Below, piece after piece: positions 25,701 to 32,869 of a stretch of DNA of 33,340 bases. The number at the start of each line of letters is the position of its first letter. Position 1 is the first letter of the stretch. The DNA lies in the NCBI GenBank assembly GCA_945830395.1, contig CALZYE010000015.1:1-33340 (forward strand), in the 5' to 3' direction. A program made the position numbers and the translations under genes. Source of the stretch: an uncultured Clostridia bacterium (GTDB taxonomy: Bacteria; Bacillota; Clostridia; Peptostreptococcales; Anaerovoracaceae). Below the pieces are notes generated by a model. It searched no databases, was not told where the DNA came from, and saw only the letters and a list, made by a program, of their open reading frames with translations.

Positions 25701-27853
25701 ACAGTCAGTTTGAAAAAATTCCCATGTCAGCTGAAAGGCAGATTACAATAATTCAAAGACAGATGGATGAAATTATGGAGGGAATAAAGGAAGCAAAGAA
25801 TGCAAGAGCAGAGCGTTATACGGTAAAGCAGCTTGAAAAGACAAGAAAATCATTGGAGGTAAAACTTGCAAAGCTGAACGACCAAAGCAGAAAAGATGAC
25901 CTCGTAACCTTTGAGGAGTTGGGTGTAGACAGAATTTTTATTGATGAAAGTCACTATTTTAAAAATCTCTTTTTAGCAACAAAGATGCGAAATGTTGGAG
26001 GAATCGCTCAGACTGAAGCACAGAAATCTTCTGACCTTTTCATGAAAAGTCAGTACATGGACGAGATTACCAACGGACATGGCATTATCTTTGCCACGGG
26101 TACTCCTATCTCTAATAGCATGGTGGAGTTATATACCATTCAAAGGTATCTTCAGTACGATACGCTTGCAGAATTGAATCTTCTTCATTTTGATGACTGG
26201 GCAAGTAATTTTGGGGAAACCATTACTGCCATAGAACTTTCTCCGGAAGGCACAGGCTACCGTGCGAAAACCCGATTTGCAAAATTCTATAATCTGCCGG
26301 AACTGATGGCAATCTTTAGGCAGGTTGCAGATATTCAAACTGCAGATATGTTAAAACTTCCGGTACCTAAAGCAAGTTTTCATACGGAGGTTATTTCCCC
26401 AACTGATATGCAAAAGAAGATGATAGAAGGACTTGCCGAAAGAGCTGAGAAAATTAGAAGCGGAAGTGTTGATCCCGCCATGGATAATATGCTGAAAATC
26501 ACAAATGATGGAAGAAAACTTGCCCTTGATATGCGTCTTATCAATCCTCTTGCAGGAGATGATGAAAGTGGAAAAGTAGCTACCTGTGTAGATAACATTT
26601 ATCGCATTTGGAAAGATTCAATGGAAAAGAAAAGCACCCAGCTTGTTTTCTGCGATCTTTCCACTCCGAAAAATGATGGGAACTTTAATGTGTATGATGA
26701 TATCAAAAATAAGCTTATGGAAAAAGGCATACCGGAGGAGGAGATTGCATATATCCATACTGCAAATACGGAAACTAAAAAGAAAGAGCTTTTCTCAAAG
26801 GTGAGAATAGGTCAGGTCAGAATTCTTATGGGGAGCACGCAGAAGATGGGAGCAGGAACCAATGTACAGGACAGGCTTATTGGGCTTCATGATTTAGATT
26901 GTCCCTGGAGACCGTCAGACCTTGCTCAAAGGCTGGGAAGAATCGTAAGGCAGGGGAATGAAAATGATGAAGTTGAAATCTACCGTTATGTTACAGAAGG
27001 AACCTTTGATGCTTATCTTTATCAGCTTGTGGAAAACAAGCAAAAGTTCATATCTCAGATTATGACAGGAAAAGCTCCTATTAGAGCCATGGAAGATGTG
27101 GATGAAACGGCACTGAGCTTTGCGGAAATAAAGGCACTTGCTACCGGAAATCCTCTTATCATCGAAAAATGCAATCTCGATATGGAGGTTGGAAAGCTGA
27201 ATATGCTAAAGGCGAGTTTTCTAAATCAAAAGTATGCGATGGAAGAACTTGTGTTTAGACGGTACCCGGAGACAATTAAAAAGCTAAAAGAGCGTATATG
27301 CGGTTATGAAAAAGACCTTGAAACTACAAGAAATAACCCGAAACCAAAGGAAGGTTTTGCCGGAATGATTCTGAACGGAAGGACTTATATGGATAAGGAA
27401 GAAGCAGGAAGGGAAATTTTAGAGCTTTGCACAAGGTTAACAAGGGACGAATCATCTCTAACCGGCGAGTACAGAGGTTTTGAACTCACACTTTCTTATG
27501 ATAGCTTTTCCAATGAATATCGTATGAATATGAAGGGGGAGTTATCCCATATTGCGGTTCTTGGTTCTGATATTTATGGAAATATAACCCGTATGGATAA
27601 TGTAATTGACGGTTTTTCTGAAAAGCTCCAGAAGGTAAAGGATGAACTTTCTGAAACAAAGATTCAGCTTGAAAACGCAAAGATTGAAATGAAAGCGCCC
27701 TTTACAAAGGAAGAAGAACTAAAAGAAAAGACAGATAGGCTTAAAGAACTTAATATTCTTCTTAATATGGATCAGAAAGATAAAAGCATTGTAGATATCG
27801 AACCTGAGGAAGAAGTGGCAGAAAAGAAGAAGGCAATAGAGCAGGAAAGATAA
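19754..27853 (+). CDS. Giant N6-DNA methyltransferase / SNF2 helicase fusion protein
   Basis: A 2699-aa protein of the class found in Tn1549-like ICEs and similar in design to DarB of phage P1, which protects incoming DNA from restriction. Residues 1-85 are a conserved N-domain (LPFDEQLLIYAQRPDATAV). About 235-415 is a charged disordered linker. About 420-890 has three degenerate repeats ending in a hydrophobic-S-W motif near 502, 641 and 864. About 1100-1330 is an N6-adenine methyltransferase: YTAPEVIEGIY, EPSCGIGNF near 1212, and a GNVPFG motif near 1275 in place of NPPF. About 1870-2420 is an SNF2 helicase: GAGKT near 1903, DESH near 2064, TGTPISNS, and QRLGRIVRQG. The end is coiled coil. 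AGGAGTG precedes ATG 19754. Confidence 0.93.
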   Translation: MARRYELITELYERIQKSVIAPSKWQEFLASACQNYKLPFDEQLLIYAQRPDATAVLEIEKWNRLFGRWVNRGATGIAVFNRSLPNANRLKYYFDISDTHESRLSRKVPIWEVEKGDYEEIIEALENSFGEISKKEDFASALVLTAQNACKDNIDDYVSEIYKIRENSFLEELDELNVSVICQTLIENSVGYMLLKRCGLDPVKYFDDEDFKEITQFNNRDILNAIGIATGDISQMCLSEISKTVLQKRREAQNRTVERKHEIKDNAEKREREINEGRKEDERPILQRAEWNENTESASGRDREPSPWEIRTTQAELSEKGKENPLYEPIDLREASGSSSGNSGYSNKENAASNKEDGKRGGPYGEPERKEPHEVGGLDDKHSNGSRGEYTKGIDLQLTDESDKKDKDAGRNELPAFLDETLIMKVISNEDDDLKYRKEQIELFFALHKDRDERAKYIKSAYHDRYTEILIGNKRVGYRPQEDGLLMWEGSYLSRKRESVFSWQVTSEWIDQLILKKEYLKEKNIGQIGTEDSKQLSFFDVANMGFEQKVENPHEKTILRLQQAIIDEVLCIGSNDKNSRLIITAYFMKDKTLKENELFLRELYGENGAGFYYHGEKVSFWYDERGIRIGYGESVRKEAVYLSWNQAAKRIRELLDIGRYMPERELLQASSFERKSIADSLWNLRQDFSEESKGNFLPIIGSIYGKRQGFPEESRQIEELLTDEKSLDIVIEELSAFNKAYEENPEILRFHFHHPKELLLKLSDLRREGVIFQAEKDFKPQREFFITRDEVENLLRGGKKDHDYRLGIYAEYLREKDIASIEKFLKRHHGEHSGYAGGNDQYTYSGKGIYFSHGNITTPYAKIQLSWKNTSKIIEKQIARGDFLSEEDKKIIPSYERKELAKSIYHFFSEEGKEVAKPYPQGFSFWDGVKVIEMQLLEREKTEKIYEMMISVMENTPKGDKKYDLRKSCLEDISAYTEGRFTLFERREVIFPFTENISADEKSEDFSLSDEVAGHLLDAGIAASNEVIEQGIEEYNIEIGKNSAKDIASHIKNELLKEDEESKGEVETEKLGLSPKTRKRKPGFGLIHPEVPRDERIDFHIETEGLHYGNKSEKYQANIAAISTLKKIESENRLANSDEQKILSRYTGWGGLSEYFDERNGKYLELKQLLSEDEYICARASSLTSFYTAPEVIEGIYKALLQIGFERGNILEPSCGIGNFIGMLPNSMKESRVYGVEIDSVSGRIAGQLYQNRHILIDGYENANIPDSFFDIAVGNVPFGDFKVTDKKYDKHNFLIHDYFFGKTIDKVRPGGIIAFITSKGTMDKENSSVRKYIAQRAELIGAIRLPDNAFLKNAGTEVTSDIIFLQKRDYITDIEPEWVHLDTDENGIRQNSYFVNNPDMILGDMVMKSGRFGMESTCRAYEDADLSDLLSEAVQNLHAEISKFEIDVMDGFDEDDLSIPADPDVRNFSYCINSGEIYFRENSRMYPVKLSVTAENRVRGMIKIRDTVRKLISYQSEDYPESDIQREQENLNTLYDNYTKRYGLLSGRGNSLAFSEDASYCLLCSLEILDEEGKLKRKADMFTKRTIRPHKAVSKVDTASEALAVSISEKAKVDIGYMEELSGKSEEKLEEELSGVIFRDISCSEKAEDIPDSYLDITRFSFVTADEYLSGNVRRKLRMAKALKEALPPEKKEWIDVNISALEKVQPAELTAAEIGVRIGANWVPIDVYEEFIFELLGTNSYARRRMKILCPSCSGQWNISEKRADRSNVKAFTTYGTKRMDAYNIFEQTLNQKDVRVFDYILDENGNKKAVLNKKETAIAQDRQELIKSKFSEWIWKDIDRRERLCRIYNETFNAVRPREYSGEHINFIGMNPEITLRKHQVNAIAHIMYGGNTLLAHEVGAGKTYEMVAAAMEMKRLGLCTKSLVVVPNHITEQWAAEWLQLYPSANILVATKKDFEKRNRKKFCGRISTGDYDAVIIGHSQFEKIPMSAERQITIIQRQMDEIMEGIKEAKNARAERYTVKQLEKTRKSLEVKLAKLNDQSRKDDLVTFEELGVDRIFIDESHYFKNLFLATKMRNVGGIAQTEAQKSSDLFMKSQYMDEITNGHGIIFATGTPISNSMVELYTIQRYLQYDTLAELNLLHFDDWASNFGETITAIELSPEGTGYRAKTRFAKFYNLPELMAIFRQVADIQTADMLKLPVPKASFHTEVISPTDMQKKMIEGLAERAEKIRSGSVDPAMDNMLKITNDGRKLALDMRLINPLAGDDESGKVATCVDNIYRIWKDSMEKKSTQLVFCDLSTPKNDGNFNVYDDIKNKLMEKGIPEEEIAYIHTANTETKKKELFSKVRIGQVRILMGSTQKMGAGTNVQDRLIGLHDLDCPWRPSDLAQRLGRIVRQGNENDEVEIYRYVTEGTFDAYLYQLVENKQKFISQIMTGKAPIRAMEDVDETALSFAEIKALATGNPLIIEKCNLDMEVGKLNMLKASFLNQKYAMEELVFRRYPETIKKLKERICGYEKDLETTRNNPKPKEGFAGMILNGRTYMDKEEAGREILELCTRLTRDESSLTGEYRGFELTLSYDSFSNEYRMNMKGELSHIAVLGSDIYGNITRMDNVIDGFSEKLQKVKDELSETKIQLENAKIEMKAPFTKEEELKEKTDRLKELNILLNMDQKDKSIVDIEPEEEVAEKKKAIEQER
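20595..20948 (+). CDS. tnpV: TnpV-family protein encoded in the +1 frame inside the giant gene
   Basis: A 117-aa frame lies wholly inside the giant gene, offset by +1. It has its own AGGGAGAA at 20581-20588, 6 bases before ATG 20595. The product follows the TnpV family throughout: IPNLLP near the start, LGKYALLRLNYLKK, ILYTNLLTSGKLQAHLQEI, then EGLTESLK, MKWAGLMTNI and a final AEESILKELIYS, with a length normal for TnpV. TnpV was named from Tn4451-type mobilizable elements and has been compared with excisionases. The giant protein's own frame over this stretch (residues 281-398) is low-complexity linker. The family match is from recall, not a search. Confidence 0.75.
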   Translation: MKDLSYSELNGMRIPNLLPGEIGNLHLGKYALLRLNYLKKEKKILYTNLLTSGKLQAHLQEIQDTATKRMRLLTKKMAKEEGLTESLKEKNHMKWAGLMTNIQMVAEESILKELIYS

Positions 27854-27874
27854 AGGGCGGCACTTAGCTGCCCT
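27854..27874 (+). terminator. Hairpin after the giant gene, without a T-tract
   Basis: AGGGCGGC at 27854-27861 pairs with GCTGCCCT at 27867-27874 with one G-U pair and a 5-base loop, starting one base after the stop codon. The downstream bases alternate A and T rather than forming a T-run, so termination is uncertain; it may instead protect the 3' end of the transcript. Confidence 0.45.
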
Positions 27875-27904
27875 ATACATATATATATGATTATGTGATT
27901 AGAT

Positions 27905-27936
27905 TCGTCGGGAAAAGAATATAGTTTTTCCGACGA
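27905..27936. repeat. 12-bp-arm inverted repeat at the backbone-cargo junction
   Basis: TCGTCGGGAAAA at 27905-27916 pairs with TTTTTCCGACGA at 27925-27936 with one G-U pair and an 8-base loop. No T-tract follows on either strand, so a simple terminator is unlikely. It could be a protein site, an RNA stability element or the scar of an insertion. Confidence 0.7.
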
Positions 27937-28101
27937 GATAATAAACATTCTGAGCAAATAATTGCTGCATTCACACTTATCACAGCATCTTTTTCAGGTG
28001 TAGTTGCAACAGAAAGGTTGGTTAAGAAAATATAAATTATAAAGCGAATACTGATATTCGTTTCAATAAATGTTATTAACTACAATTGTTCGGTTGAAAA
28101 A

Positions 28102-28207
28102 TGCACAAAACGATGGAAAAAAGGATTGTTTCGTGCAAATATCAAAATAAACTTTTAAGAAAACATAATGAATTATGTGAGATATTTTGCATAAAATGTG
28201 CAAAATA
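28102..28207. promoter_or_regulatory. Three consecutive dyads upstream of the cargo promoter
   Basis: Dyad 1: TGCACAAAAC at 28102-28111 against GTTTCGTGCA at 28128-28137, with 9 of 10 pairs. Dyad 2: ACATAAT at 28163-28169 against ATTATGT at 28172-28178, perfect, with a 2-base centre. Dyad 3: TATTTTGCA at 28183-28191 against TGCAAAATA at 28199-28207, perfect, ending 11 bases before the -35 box. The 12-mer ATTTTGCATAAA in dyad 3 (28184-28195) recurs at 28257-28268, just beyond the -10 box. This arrangement suggests operators for a dimeric regulator; no regulator gene is visible nearby. Confidence 0.55.
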
Positions 28208-28218
28208 AAAATATCGTG

Positions 28219-28247
28219 TTGATTATTTTCCTAAATATGGGTATACT
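28219..28247 (+). promoter_or_regulatory. Sigma-A-type promoter of the cargo operon
   Basis: TTGATT at 28219-28224, a 17-base spacer and TATACT at 28242-28247 give a near-consensus vegetative promoter. Transcription would begin near 28254, about 40 bases before the first cargo gene. The repeated 12-mer at 28184 and 28257 flanks it, so binding on both sides could repress it. Confidence 0.7.
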
Positions 28248-28292
28248 ATAAATAAGATTTTGCATAAATCTTGCAGAATGGAGGGGAATGAT

Positions 28293-29612
28293 ATGCTGTT
28301 AGAGTTTAAAGCAACTAATTATAAATCATTTAGAGAGGAACTGATTTTTTCAATGATACCGGCACCTAAACAAAAGGGGCTTGATTATAGTATTTTGAAG
28401 GAAAAGGTAGGTAAAGACACATATAAGGGATTAAGCTCGGCAATTATTTATGGATCAAATGCATCCGGAAAAACCAATATTATCGGAGCTATGGATACAT
28501 TCAAAAATATAGTTCTCAGAGGACATATTCGTAACGATGAGAAAGACTCTCCAAATGCAGCTTCCGTTGCACTTGAGTTGATTCCAAACAATACATCCGA
28601 AGAGCCGGAACCTGTGGAGTTTTCTATAAAGTTTATTGAGCAAGAGATGCTTGTTGAGTATGCTTTTTCTATGAACATTGGAACATTTTTAGAGTTGGAA
28701 TATGATAGAAAAGTTGTAAAAGAATCATTAAAAATCAATGAAAAGCTTCTGTTTAATAGGGAAGAAGAACTTGAAATTTGTTCTCTTGATTTAATTGAGG
28801 GGTATCTTTTAAATGAATTTGAAGAATATGCAGAAGGTATTATTGCAATTGCAAAAAACAATCTAAATGATGAAGAATTATTCTTGATGAATGGTTTTAG
28901 GAATATGTTTAGCATAAAAATTGCAAACATCGTATCGGACTGGCTAAGTAACAAATTCATGGTAATTTATCGTGCAGATTCCATGCAACTCATTCGTAAG
29001 TTCGCTGATCCAAAAAAGAAATCAGTATATATAGAGAAAACCATAAATGAAGCTGCAGAGTTATTTGGTATAAATTCAAATGCCCTTGGATATGTGATAG
29101 AAGATGAAAATGAGAAAGCAAGACTATCTTCTATATTTGAAACAAAAGAAAAGAGCACAGCAATACCGGCGGAGTTATTTGAATCTTATGGAACGATTCG
29201 CTTTGTTAATATGTTCCCACTTGTTGTAAATGCTCTACTGAATGGTGGAACATTGATTGTGGATGAGTTTGATGCCTCTATACATCCAATGGCACTGATG
29301 AATATAATAAATATTTTCCACAATGATGAGATAAATAGAAATCATGCACAATTGGTGTTTAACACACACAACCCTATTTTTCTGAATGCAAATATGTTTA
29401 GGCGTGATGAAATAAAGTTTGTTGAAAGAGATGATGATACTCATTGTAGTACACATTATTCGCTATCTGACTTTGGAACATCAGGGAAAAACGGTGTGCG
29501 TAAAAACGAAGATTATATGAAAAATTACTTTGTGGATCGCTATGGCGCAATCAAGGATATTGATTTTACACCGATTTTTGAAAATCTTTTAAAGGATAGA
29601 AAAGAGGTGTAA
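28293..29612 (+). CDS. AbiLi/RloA-like AAA ATPase (cargo gene A)
   Basis: The start is ATG 28293 with GGAGGGG at 28280-28286; an in-frame TTG at 28260 sits in the promoter repeat and is rejected. The product has 439 aa with an OLD/RecF-like ATPase layout: N-terminal LLEFKATNYKSF strand, Walker A GSNASGKT at 54-61, a central insert (about 100-300), Walker B IVDEFDA with D324/E325, and an H-loop FNTHN near 359. The end YSLSDFG, VRKNEDYMKNYFVDRYGAI is typical of AbiLi/RloA-type ATPases. With gene B it matches the AbiL abortive-infection pair. The ATPase probably senses infection and controls the partner; this is known for related pairs and inferred here. Its stop overlaps the next start. Confidence 0.9.
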   Translation: MLLEFKATNYKSFREELIFSMIPAPKQKGLDYSILKEKVGKDTYKGLSSAIIYGSNASGKTNIIGAMDTFKNIVLRGHIRNDEKDSPNAASVALELIPNNTSEEPEPVEFSIKFIEQEMLVEYAFSMNIGTFLELEYDRKVVKESLKINEKLLFNREEELEICSLDLIEGYLLNEFEEYAEGIIAIAKNNLNDEELFLMNGFRNMFSIKIANIVSDWLSNKFMVIYRADSMQLIRKFADPKKKSVYIEKTINEAAELFGINSNALGYVIEDENEKARLSSIFETKEKSTAIPAELFESYGTIRFVNMFPLVVNALLNGGTLIVDEFDASIHPMALMNIINIFHNDEINRNHAQLVFNTHNPIFLNANMFRRDEIKFVERDDDTHCSTHYSLSDFGTSGKNGVRKNEDYMKNYFVDRYGAIKDIDFTPIFENLLKDRKEV

Positions 29613-29614
29613 TG

Positions 29615-30268
29615 ATGAGAAAAGAAACGAGAAAATATTATTTTTCAGTAGAAGGAGAAACTGAAAAATGGTACCTTGACTGGCTTCAAAAGACAATAAA
29701 TGCTACTCCAGAGTCAAAATATAATGTAAAATTGGATGCTAAAATACAAAAAGATCCTCTTGCACGAGTGAAGGGTATGACTCTTTTGGAGCAGACGGAA
29801 ATAACCCATATCTTTGACAGAGAGAGTGAAGACTCCGTTCATACAAAGCAATTTCAAGAAACTTTAGATAGAATGAGTGATGCGGAAAAGCTTGGAAAAG
29901 ATGTTAATTATAGGCTTGGATATAGCAATTTTACTTTTGAACTTTGGATAATTTTGCATAAGATAGATTGCAGCGGAGCGAAAACTAACCGTAGGCAATA
30001 TCTATTTGACTTGAACAAGGCTTACAACGAAAAGTTTGAAGATTTGAAAGAATATAAGCGTGAAAACGATTTTAAGAGAGTCTTGAACCAACTTGCCATC
30101 AAAGATGTGATTTCTGCGGTGAGAAGGGCTAAATCAATTATGAAAAGAAATGAAGAAAGTGGATATACGCTTCAGCAGTATAAAGGGTATAGTTTCTATA
30201 AGGAAAATCCGTCGCTTTCAGTTTGGGAAATAGTGGATAAAATATTGAAAGATTGTAAGCTGTACTAA
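29615..30268 (+). CDS. AbiLii/RloB-like TOPRIM-type protein (cargo gene B)
   Basis: A 217-aa RloB-family protein. The start is ATG 29615 (ATG 29612 also possible, overlapping the upstream stop as TAATG) with AGAGGTG upstream. TOPRIM-like features are visible: the acidic EGETEKWY motif with E13, ITHIFDRESED with D68, E70 and D73, and YSNFTFELWIILHK at about 103-116, the RloB signature S-N-x-x-F-E-x-W-x-L-x-H. These suggest a metal-dependent nuclease or related activity. In AbiL and analogous ATPase/TOPRIM pairs such as PARIS, this partner is the likely toxic effector. The catalytic set looks complete. It lies 15 bases before gene C, so all are co-transcribed. Confidence 0.9.
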   Translation: MRKETRKYYFSVEGETEKWYLDWLQKTINATPESKYNVKLDAKIQKDPLARVKGMTLLEQTEITHIFDRESEDSVHTKQFQETLDRMSDAEKLGKDVNYRLGYSNFTFELWIILHKIDCSGAKTNRRQYLFDLNKAYNEKFEDLKEYKRENDFKRVLNQLAIKDVISAVRRAKSIMKRNEESGYTLQQYKGYSFYKENPSLSVWEIVDKILKDCKLY

Positions 30269-30283
30269 TTGAAGGGAGAAGAT

Positions 30284-32851
30284 ATGAAAAAATATGCAAC
30301 TTACTATAAATGTGCATTACAGGTTAACCCGTGCTCATATAGCAAGTATAGAGGGAATGAAGTTCTTGATGAAGACGCATATAATTCAGAAGTATTGAAG
30401 AAATGTAAAGAAAATAATATTGCTATTGTAGGCTTGGCGGATCATGGGTGTGTTGACTCATCTGAAAAATTAAGAGAAACACTTTCTTCCAATGGCATAA
30501 TTGTTTTCCCTGGTTTTGAAATTACATCTGCAGAGAAAATGCACATGGTTTGTTTGTTTCCACCAGATAAAAGCAACTCAGAGTTGAATCAATTTATTGG
30601 TGCATTGGGACTTGGAGGGGCATCAGGTGGAACAGAGACAAGTGATCAAACTTGTTTAGATATTGCCGATAAAATTAAGAAACTGGGAGGATTTTGGTAT
30701 GCTGCTCATATCACCGGAGACAGTGGAATTTTAAAAATTGGTAAATTAAATAGAATTTGGAAGAACGAAAATCTGATTGCAGCACAGATTCCAGATACAA
30801 AAGAAAATATTGATTCTAAATATATAAATATAATAAGAAATAAAGACCCACAATATAAACGAAAAAAACAAATCGCATATATTAATGCTTGTGATATAGC
30901 AAGACCATCTGATTTAGATAAAGAAACAGCCTCAACTTTAATAAAGATGACAGAACCTACATTTGAAAATTTTGTTTTGGCATTTAAAGATCCAGATTCA
31001 AGAATTAAGTTGAATTCAGAAAGAGAAAACAGTTATCAAAGTAGTATCAAAGAAATATATGTATCAGGTGGCTATTTAGATGAATTCAGGTGCGAATTTT
31101 CTGAAAATTTAACAAGCATAATTGGAGGTAGAGGTACGGGAAAATCAACAATTATCAATTTAATAAGGTATGCGTTGAATTTGGAAGTAGAGAAAAATCT
31201 TGAAAAAGATTTGAATAGCATGATAGATGCAAACCTTGGAAGTGCAGGAAGAGTTGAACTTAAAGTTATCTCAAACAAACATTTTGGCGAAGAATTTAAA
31301 ATTATTAGAAGGTACAAGCAACTCCCGGTTATAAAAGACAGTGAAGATAACGTTTCTCCTTTGACAGTAAAGGATATATTACCAACTATAGAAATATATG
31401 GCCAGAATGAAATTCTTGATATTGTACAAGAGCCTTCTAAAATCAACAAAGTGATTAAGCGTTTGCTACCGTTGGATAGTAATTTGCAGGATGAAAAGAA
31501 AAGCGCATATGATAAGCTTGTGAAAAACGGGAAAAAGTTAAATAAACTTGAAGATGAAGAAGAAAAACAAGCAGAAAACTTATGTCGATTACCAGCAATA
31601 AAAGAACGGCTACAATATTATGATGATGCGGGGCTGGAAGATAAATTGGTTGCGGTAAAGCAATTAGCAACTGAAGAGGGGCAGTTTGAAGCATTTATAA
31701 AAAATTTTCCTGATGAAGAAGTTAATTTTGCTAGAATAAATATAATTGATTCTAAAAATCCTGAACTAAGTGAACTTATGAAGGCTTCTGAAAAGTTTAA
31801 TTCTTTGGTGCAGAAACTTGAAGATGAATATGAAAATGCAATAAATGAACTAAGAACAATATATGATCAGGTCAGGAAAACATGGCAAGATAATAGAGAA
31901 AACTATGACAATGCATTAAAAGAATCCTTAAAAGAAATTGATGATATACAGGATAAAACTAGTGAACAAATTATTCAAGAATATAGTAAGCTTGTCAAGA
32001 GTGTTGAAGAAAGTATACCAGCAAAAAAGAAATATGATGAAATAGAAAAACAAAAGGATGATTTATTAGAGGAAAGAAAAAATCTTATTGAAAAGTATCG
32101 TGCCAGCTGTGACAAAACTGATTCTGCTATCAATAAATTAGTAAAGAAAATTAATTCAAAAAAGCTTAATGGAAAAGTTCGTCTTTCTATCAAATTCCGA
32201 CAGCAAAAGAAATTGATTTTAGATAAATTGAAGTGTATTCCAAATGTTGGAGAAAAAGGGCTTTTGGGAATTAATGAATATGAAGATTTTGATGTTTTTT
32301 CTTTTGCTGATTGTGTGCGTAAAGGAGCAGACGAATTAAAGAATAAATATTCTTTAACACAGGGACTTGCAAATAAAGTATGTTCAAATCTTGATGAAAA
32401 AGACTTGAGGAGTATTGAACAACTTCAACCAGAAGATATTGTTTTGATAGAACTGAAAGTGAACGAGAGATTCAAACGGCTAAATGAATTGTCTAAAGGA
32501 CAACAATGTACAGCGATTTTGGATATTCTTTTGTTAGATAATAAGGATCCTTTGATTGTTGATCAGCCAGAAGATAATCTGGATAATTCCTTTATTGCAG
32601 AGAATTTAGTTGACTCAATTAGAAAAAATAAAATTAAAAGGCAATATGTTTTTGCTACACATAATGCTAACATTCCAGTTTTTGGGGATGCAGAACTGAT
32701 TGTGGCGATGGAAGAAAATAATTTACAAGGTAAAATTTCTGAAGATGGAATGGGATCTATTGATTCGGAGGGCGTAAGGAATAAAGTAATTCAAATTCTT
32801 GAAGGCGGTCCTGAAGCTTTTAAAATGCGTGAAGAAAAATATGGGATATAA
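30284..32851 (+). CDS. PHP-domain / SMC-like ATPase, TrlF-like (cargo gene C)
   Basis: The start is ATG 30284 with AAGGGAGAA upstream; TTG 30269 would overlap that site. The product has 855 aa. Residues 1-245 are PHP-like: LADHG (D53, H54), PGFEIT (E79), H87 and AAH (H142) are kept, but the usual first H-x-H is Q13-x-N15 (ALQVNPCSY) and the last D-x-H is D204-x-A. The rest is an SMC/ABC ATPase: Walker A GGRGTGKST at 281-289, a YGQNEIL Q-loop near 375, coiled coil at about 395-680, LSKGQQ signature near 737, Walker B LIVDQPEDNLD with D760, and FATHN H-loop near 790. It resembles TrlF-type ATPases. It may sense DNA or ends; function here is inferred. Confidence 0.85.
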   Translation: MKKYATYYKCALQVNPCSYSKYRGNEVLDEDAYNSEVLKKCKENNIAIVGLADHGCVDSSEKLRETLSSNGIIVFPGFEITSAEKMHMVCLFPPDKSNSELNQFIGALGLGGASGGTETSDQTCLDIADKIKKLGGFWYAAHITGDSGILKIGKLNRIWKNENLIAAQIPDTKENIDSKYINIIRNKDPQYKRKKQIAYINACDIARPSDLDKETASTLIKMTEPTFENFVLAFKDPDSRIKLNSERENSYQSSIKEIYVSGGYLDEFRCEFSENLTSIIGGRGTGKSTIINLIRYALNLEVEKNLEKDLNSMIDANLGSAGRVELKVISNKHFGEEFKIIRRYKQLPVIKDSEDNVSPLTVKDILPTIEIYGQNEILDIVQEPSKINKVIKRLLPLDSNLQDEKKSAYDKLVKNGKKLNKLEDEEEKQAENLCRLPAIKERLQYYDDAGLEDKLVAVKQLATEEGQFEAFIKNFPDEEVNFARINIIDSKNPELSELMKASEKFNSLVQKLEDEYENAINELRTIYDQVRKTWQDNRENYDNALKESLKEIDDIQDKTSEQIIQEYSKLVKSVEESIPAKKKYDEIEKQKDDLLEERKNLIEKYRASCDKTDSAINKLVKKINSKKLNGKVRLSIKFRQQKKLILDKLKCIPNVGEKGLLGINEYEDFDVFSFADCVRKGADELKNKYSLTQGLANKVCSNLDEKDLRSIEQLQPEDIVLIELKVNERFKRLNELSKGQQCTAILDILLLDNKDPLIVDQPEDNLDNSFIAENLVDSIRKNKIKRQYVFATHNANIPVFGDAELIVAMEENNLQGKISEDGMGSIDSEGVRNKVIQILEGGPEAFKMREEKYGI

Positions 32852-32869
32852 CAATGCATAAGGTACACT

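Larger units (their letters stand above)
27875..28292. other. 418-bp intergenic region between the ICE backbone and the cargo operon
   Basis: No credible gene is present. A 36-codon open stretch ends in TAA at 28033-28035 and has a hydrophobic middle (AAFTLITASFSGVVA), but has no start codon or ribosome site, so it may be a gene remnant. The region also holds the inverted repeats and promoter listed separately, and a CGAATA/TATTCG dyad at 28045-28060. It is visibly more AT-rich than the flanking ICE genes and probably marks the boundary of inserted cargo. Confidence 0.6.

Noticed and set aside
27925-28035. 36-codon hydrophobic open stretch after the giant gene
   Set aside because: It has no usable start codon or ribosome site; at most a gene remnant, so not called as a gene.
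28448-28960. 170-codon minus-strand frame opposite gene A, possible antitoxin
   Set aside because: Low-complexity Ser/Ile/Phe composition and no ribosome site; an antisense shadow of gene A.
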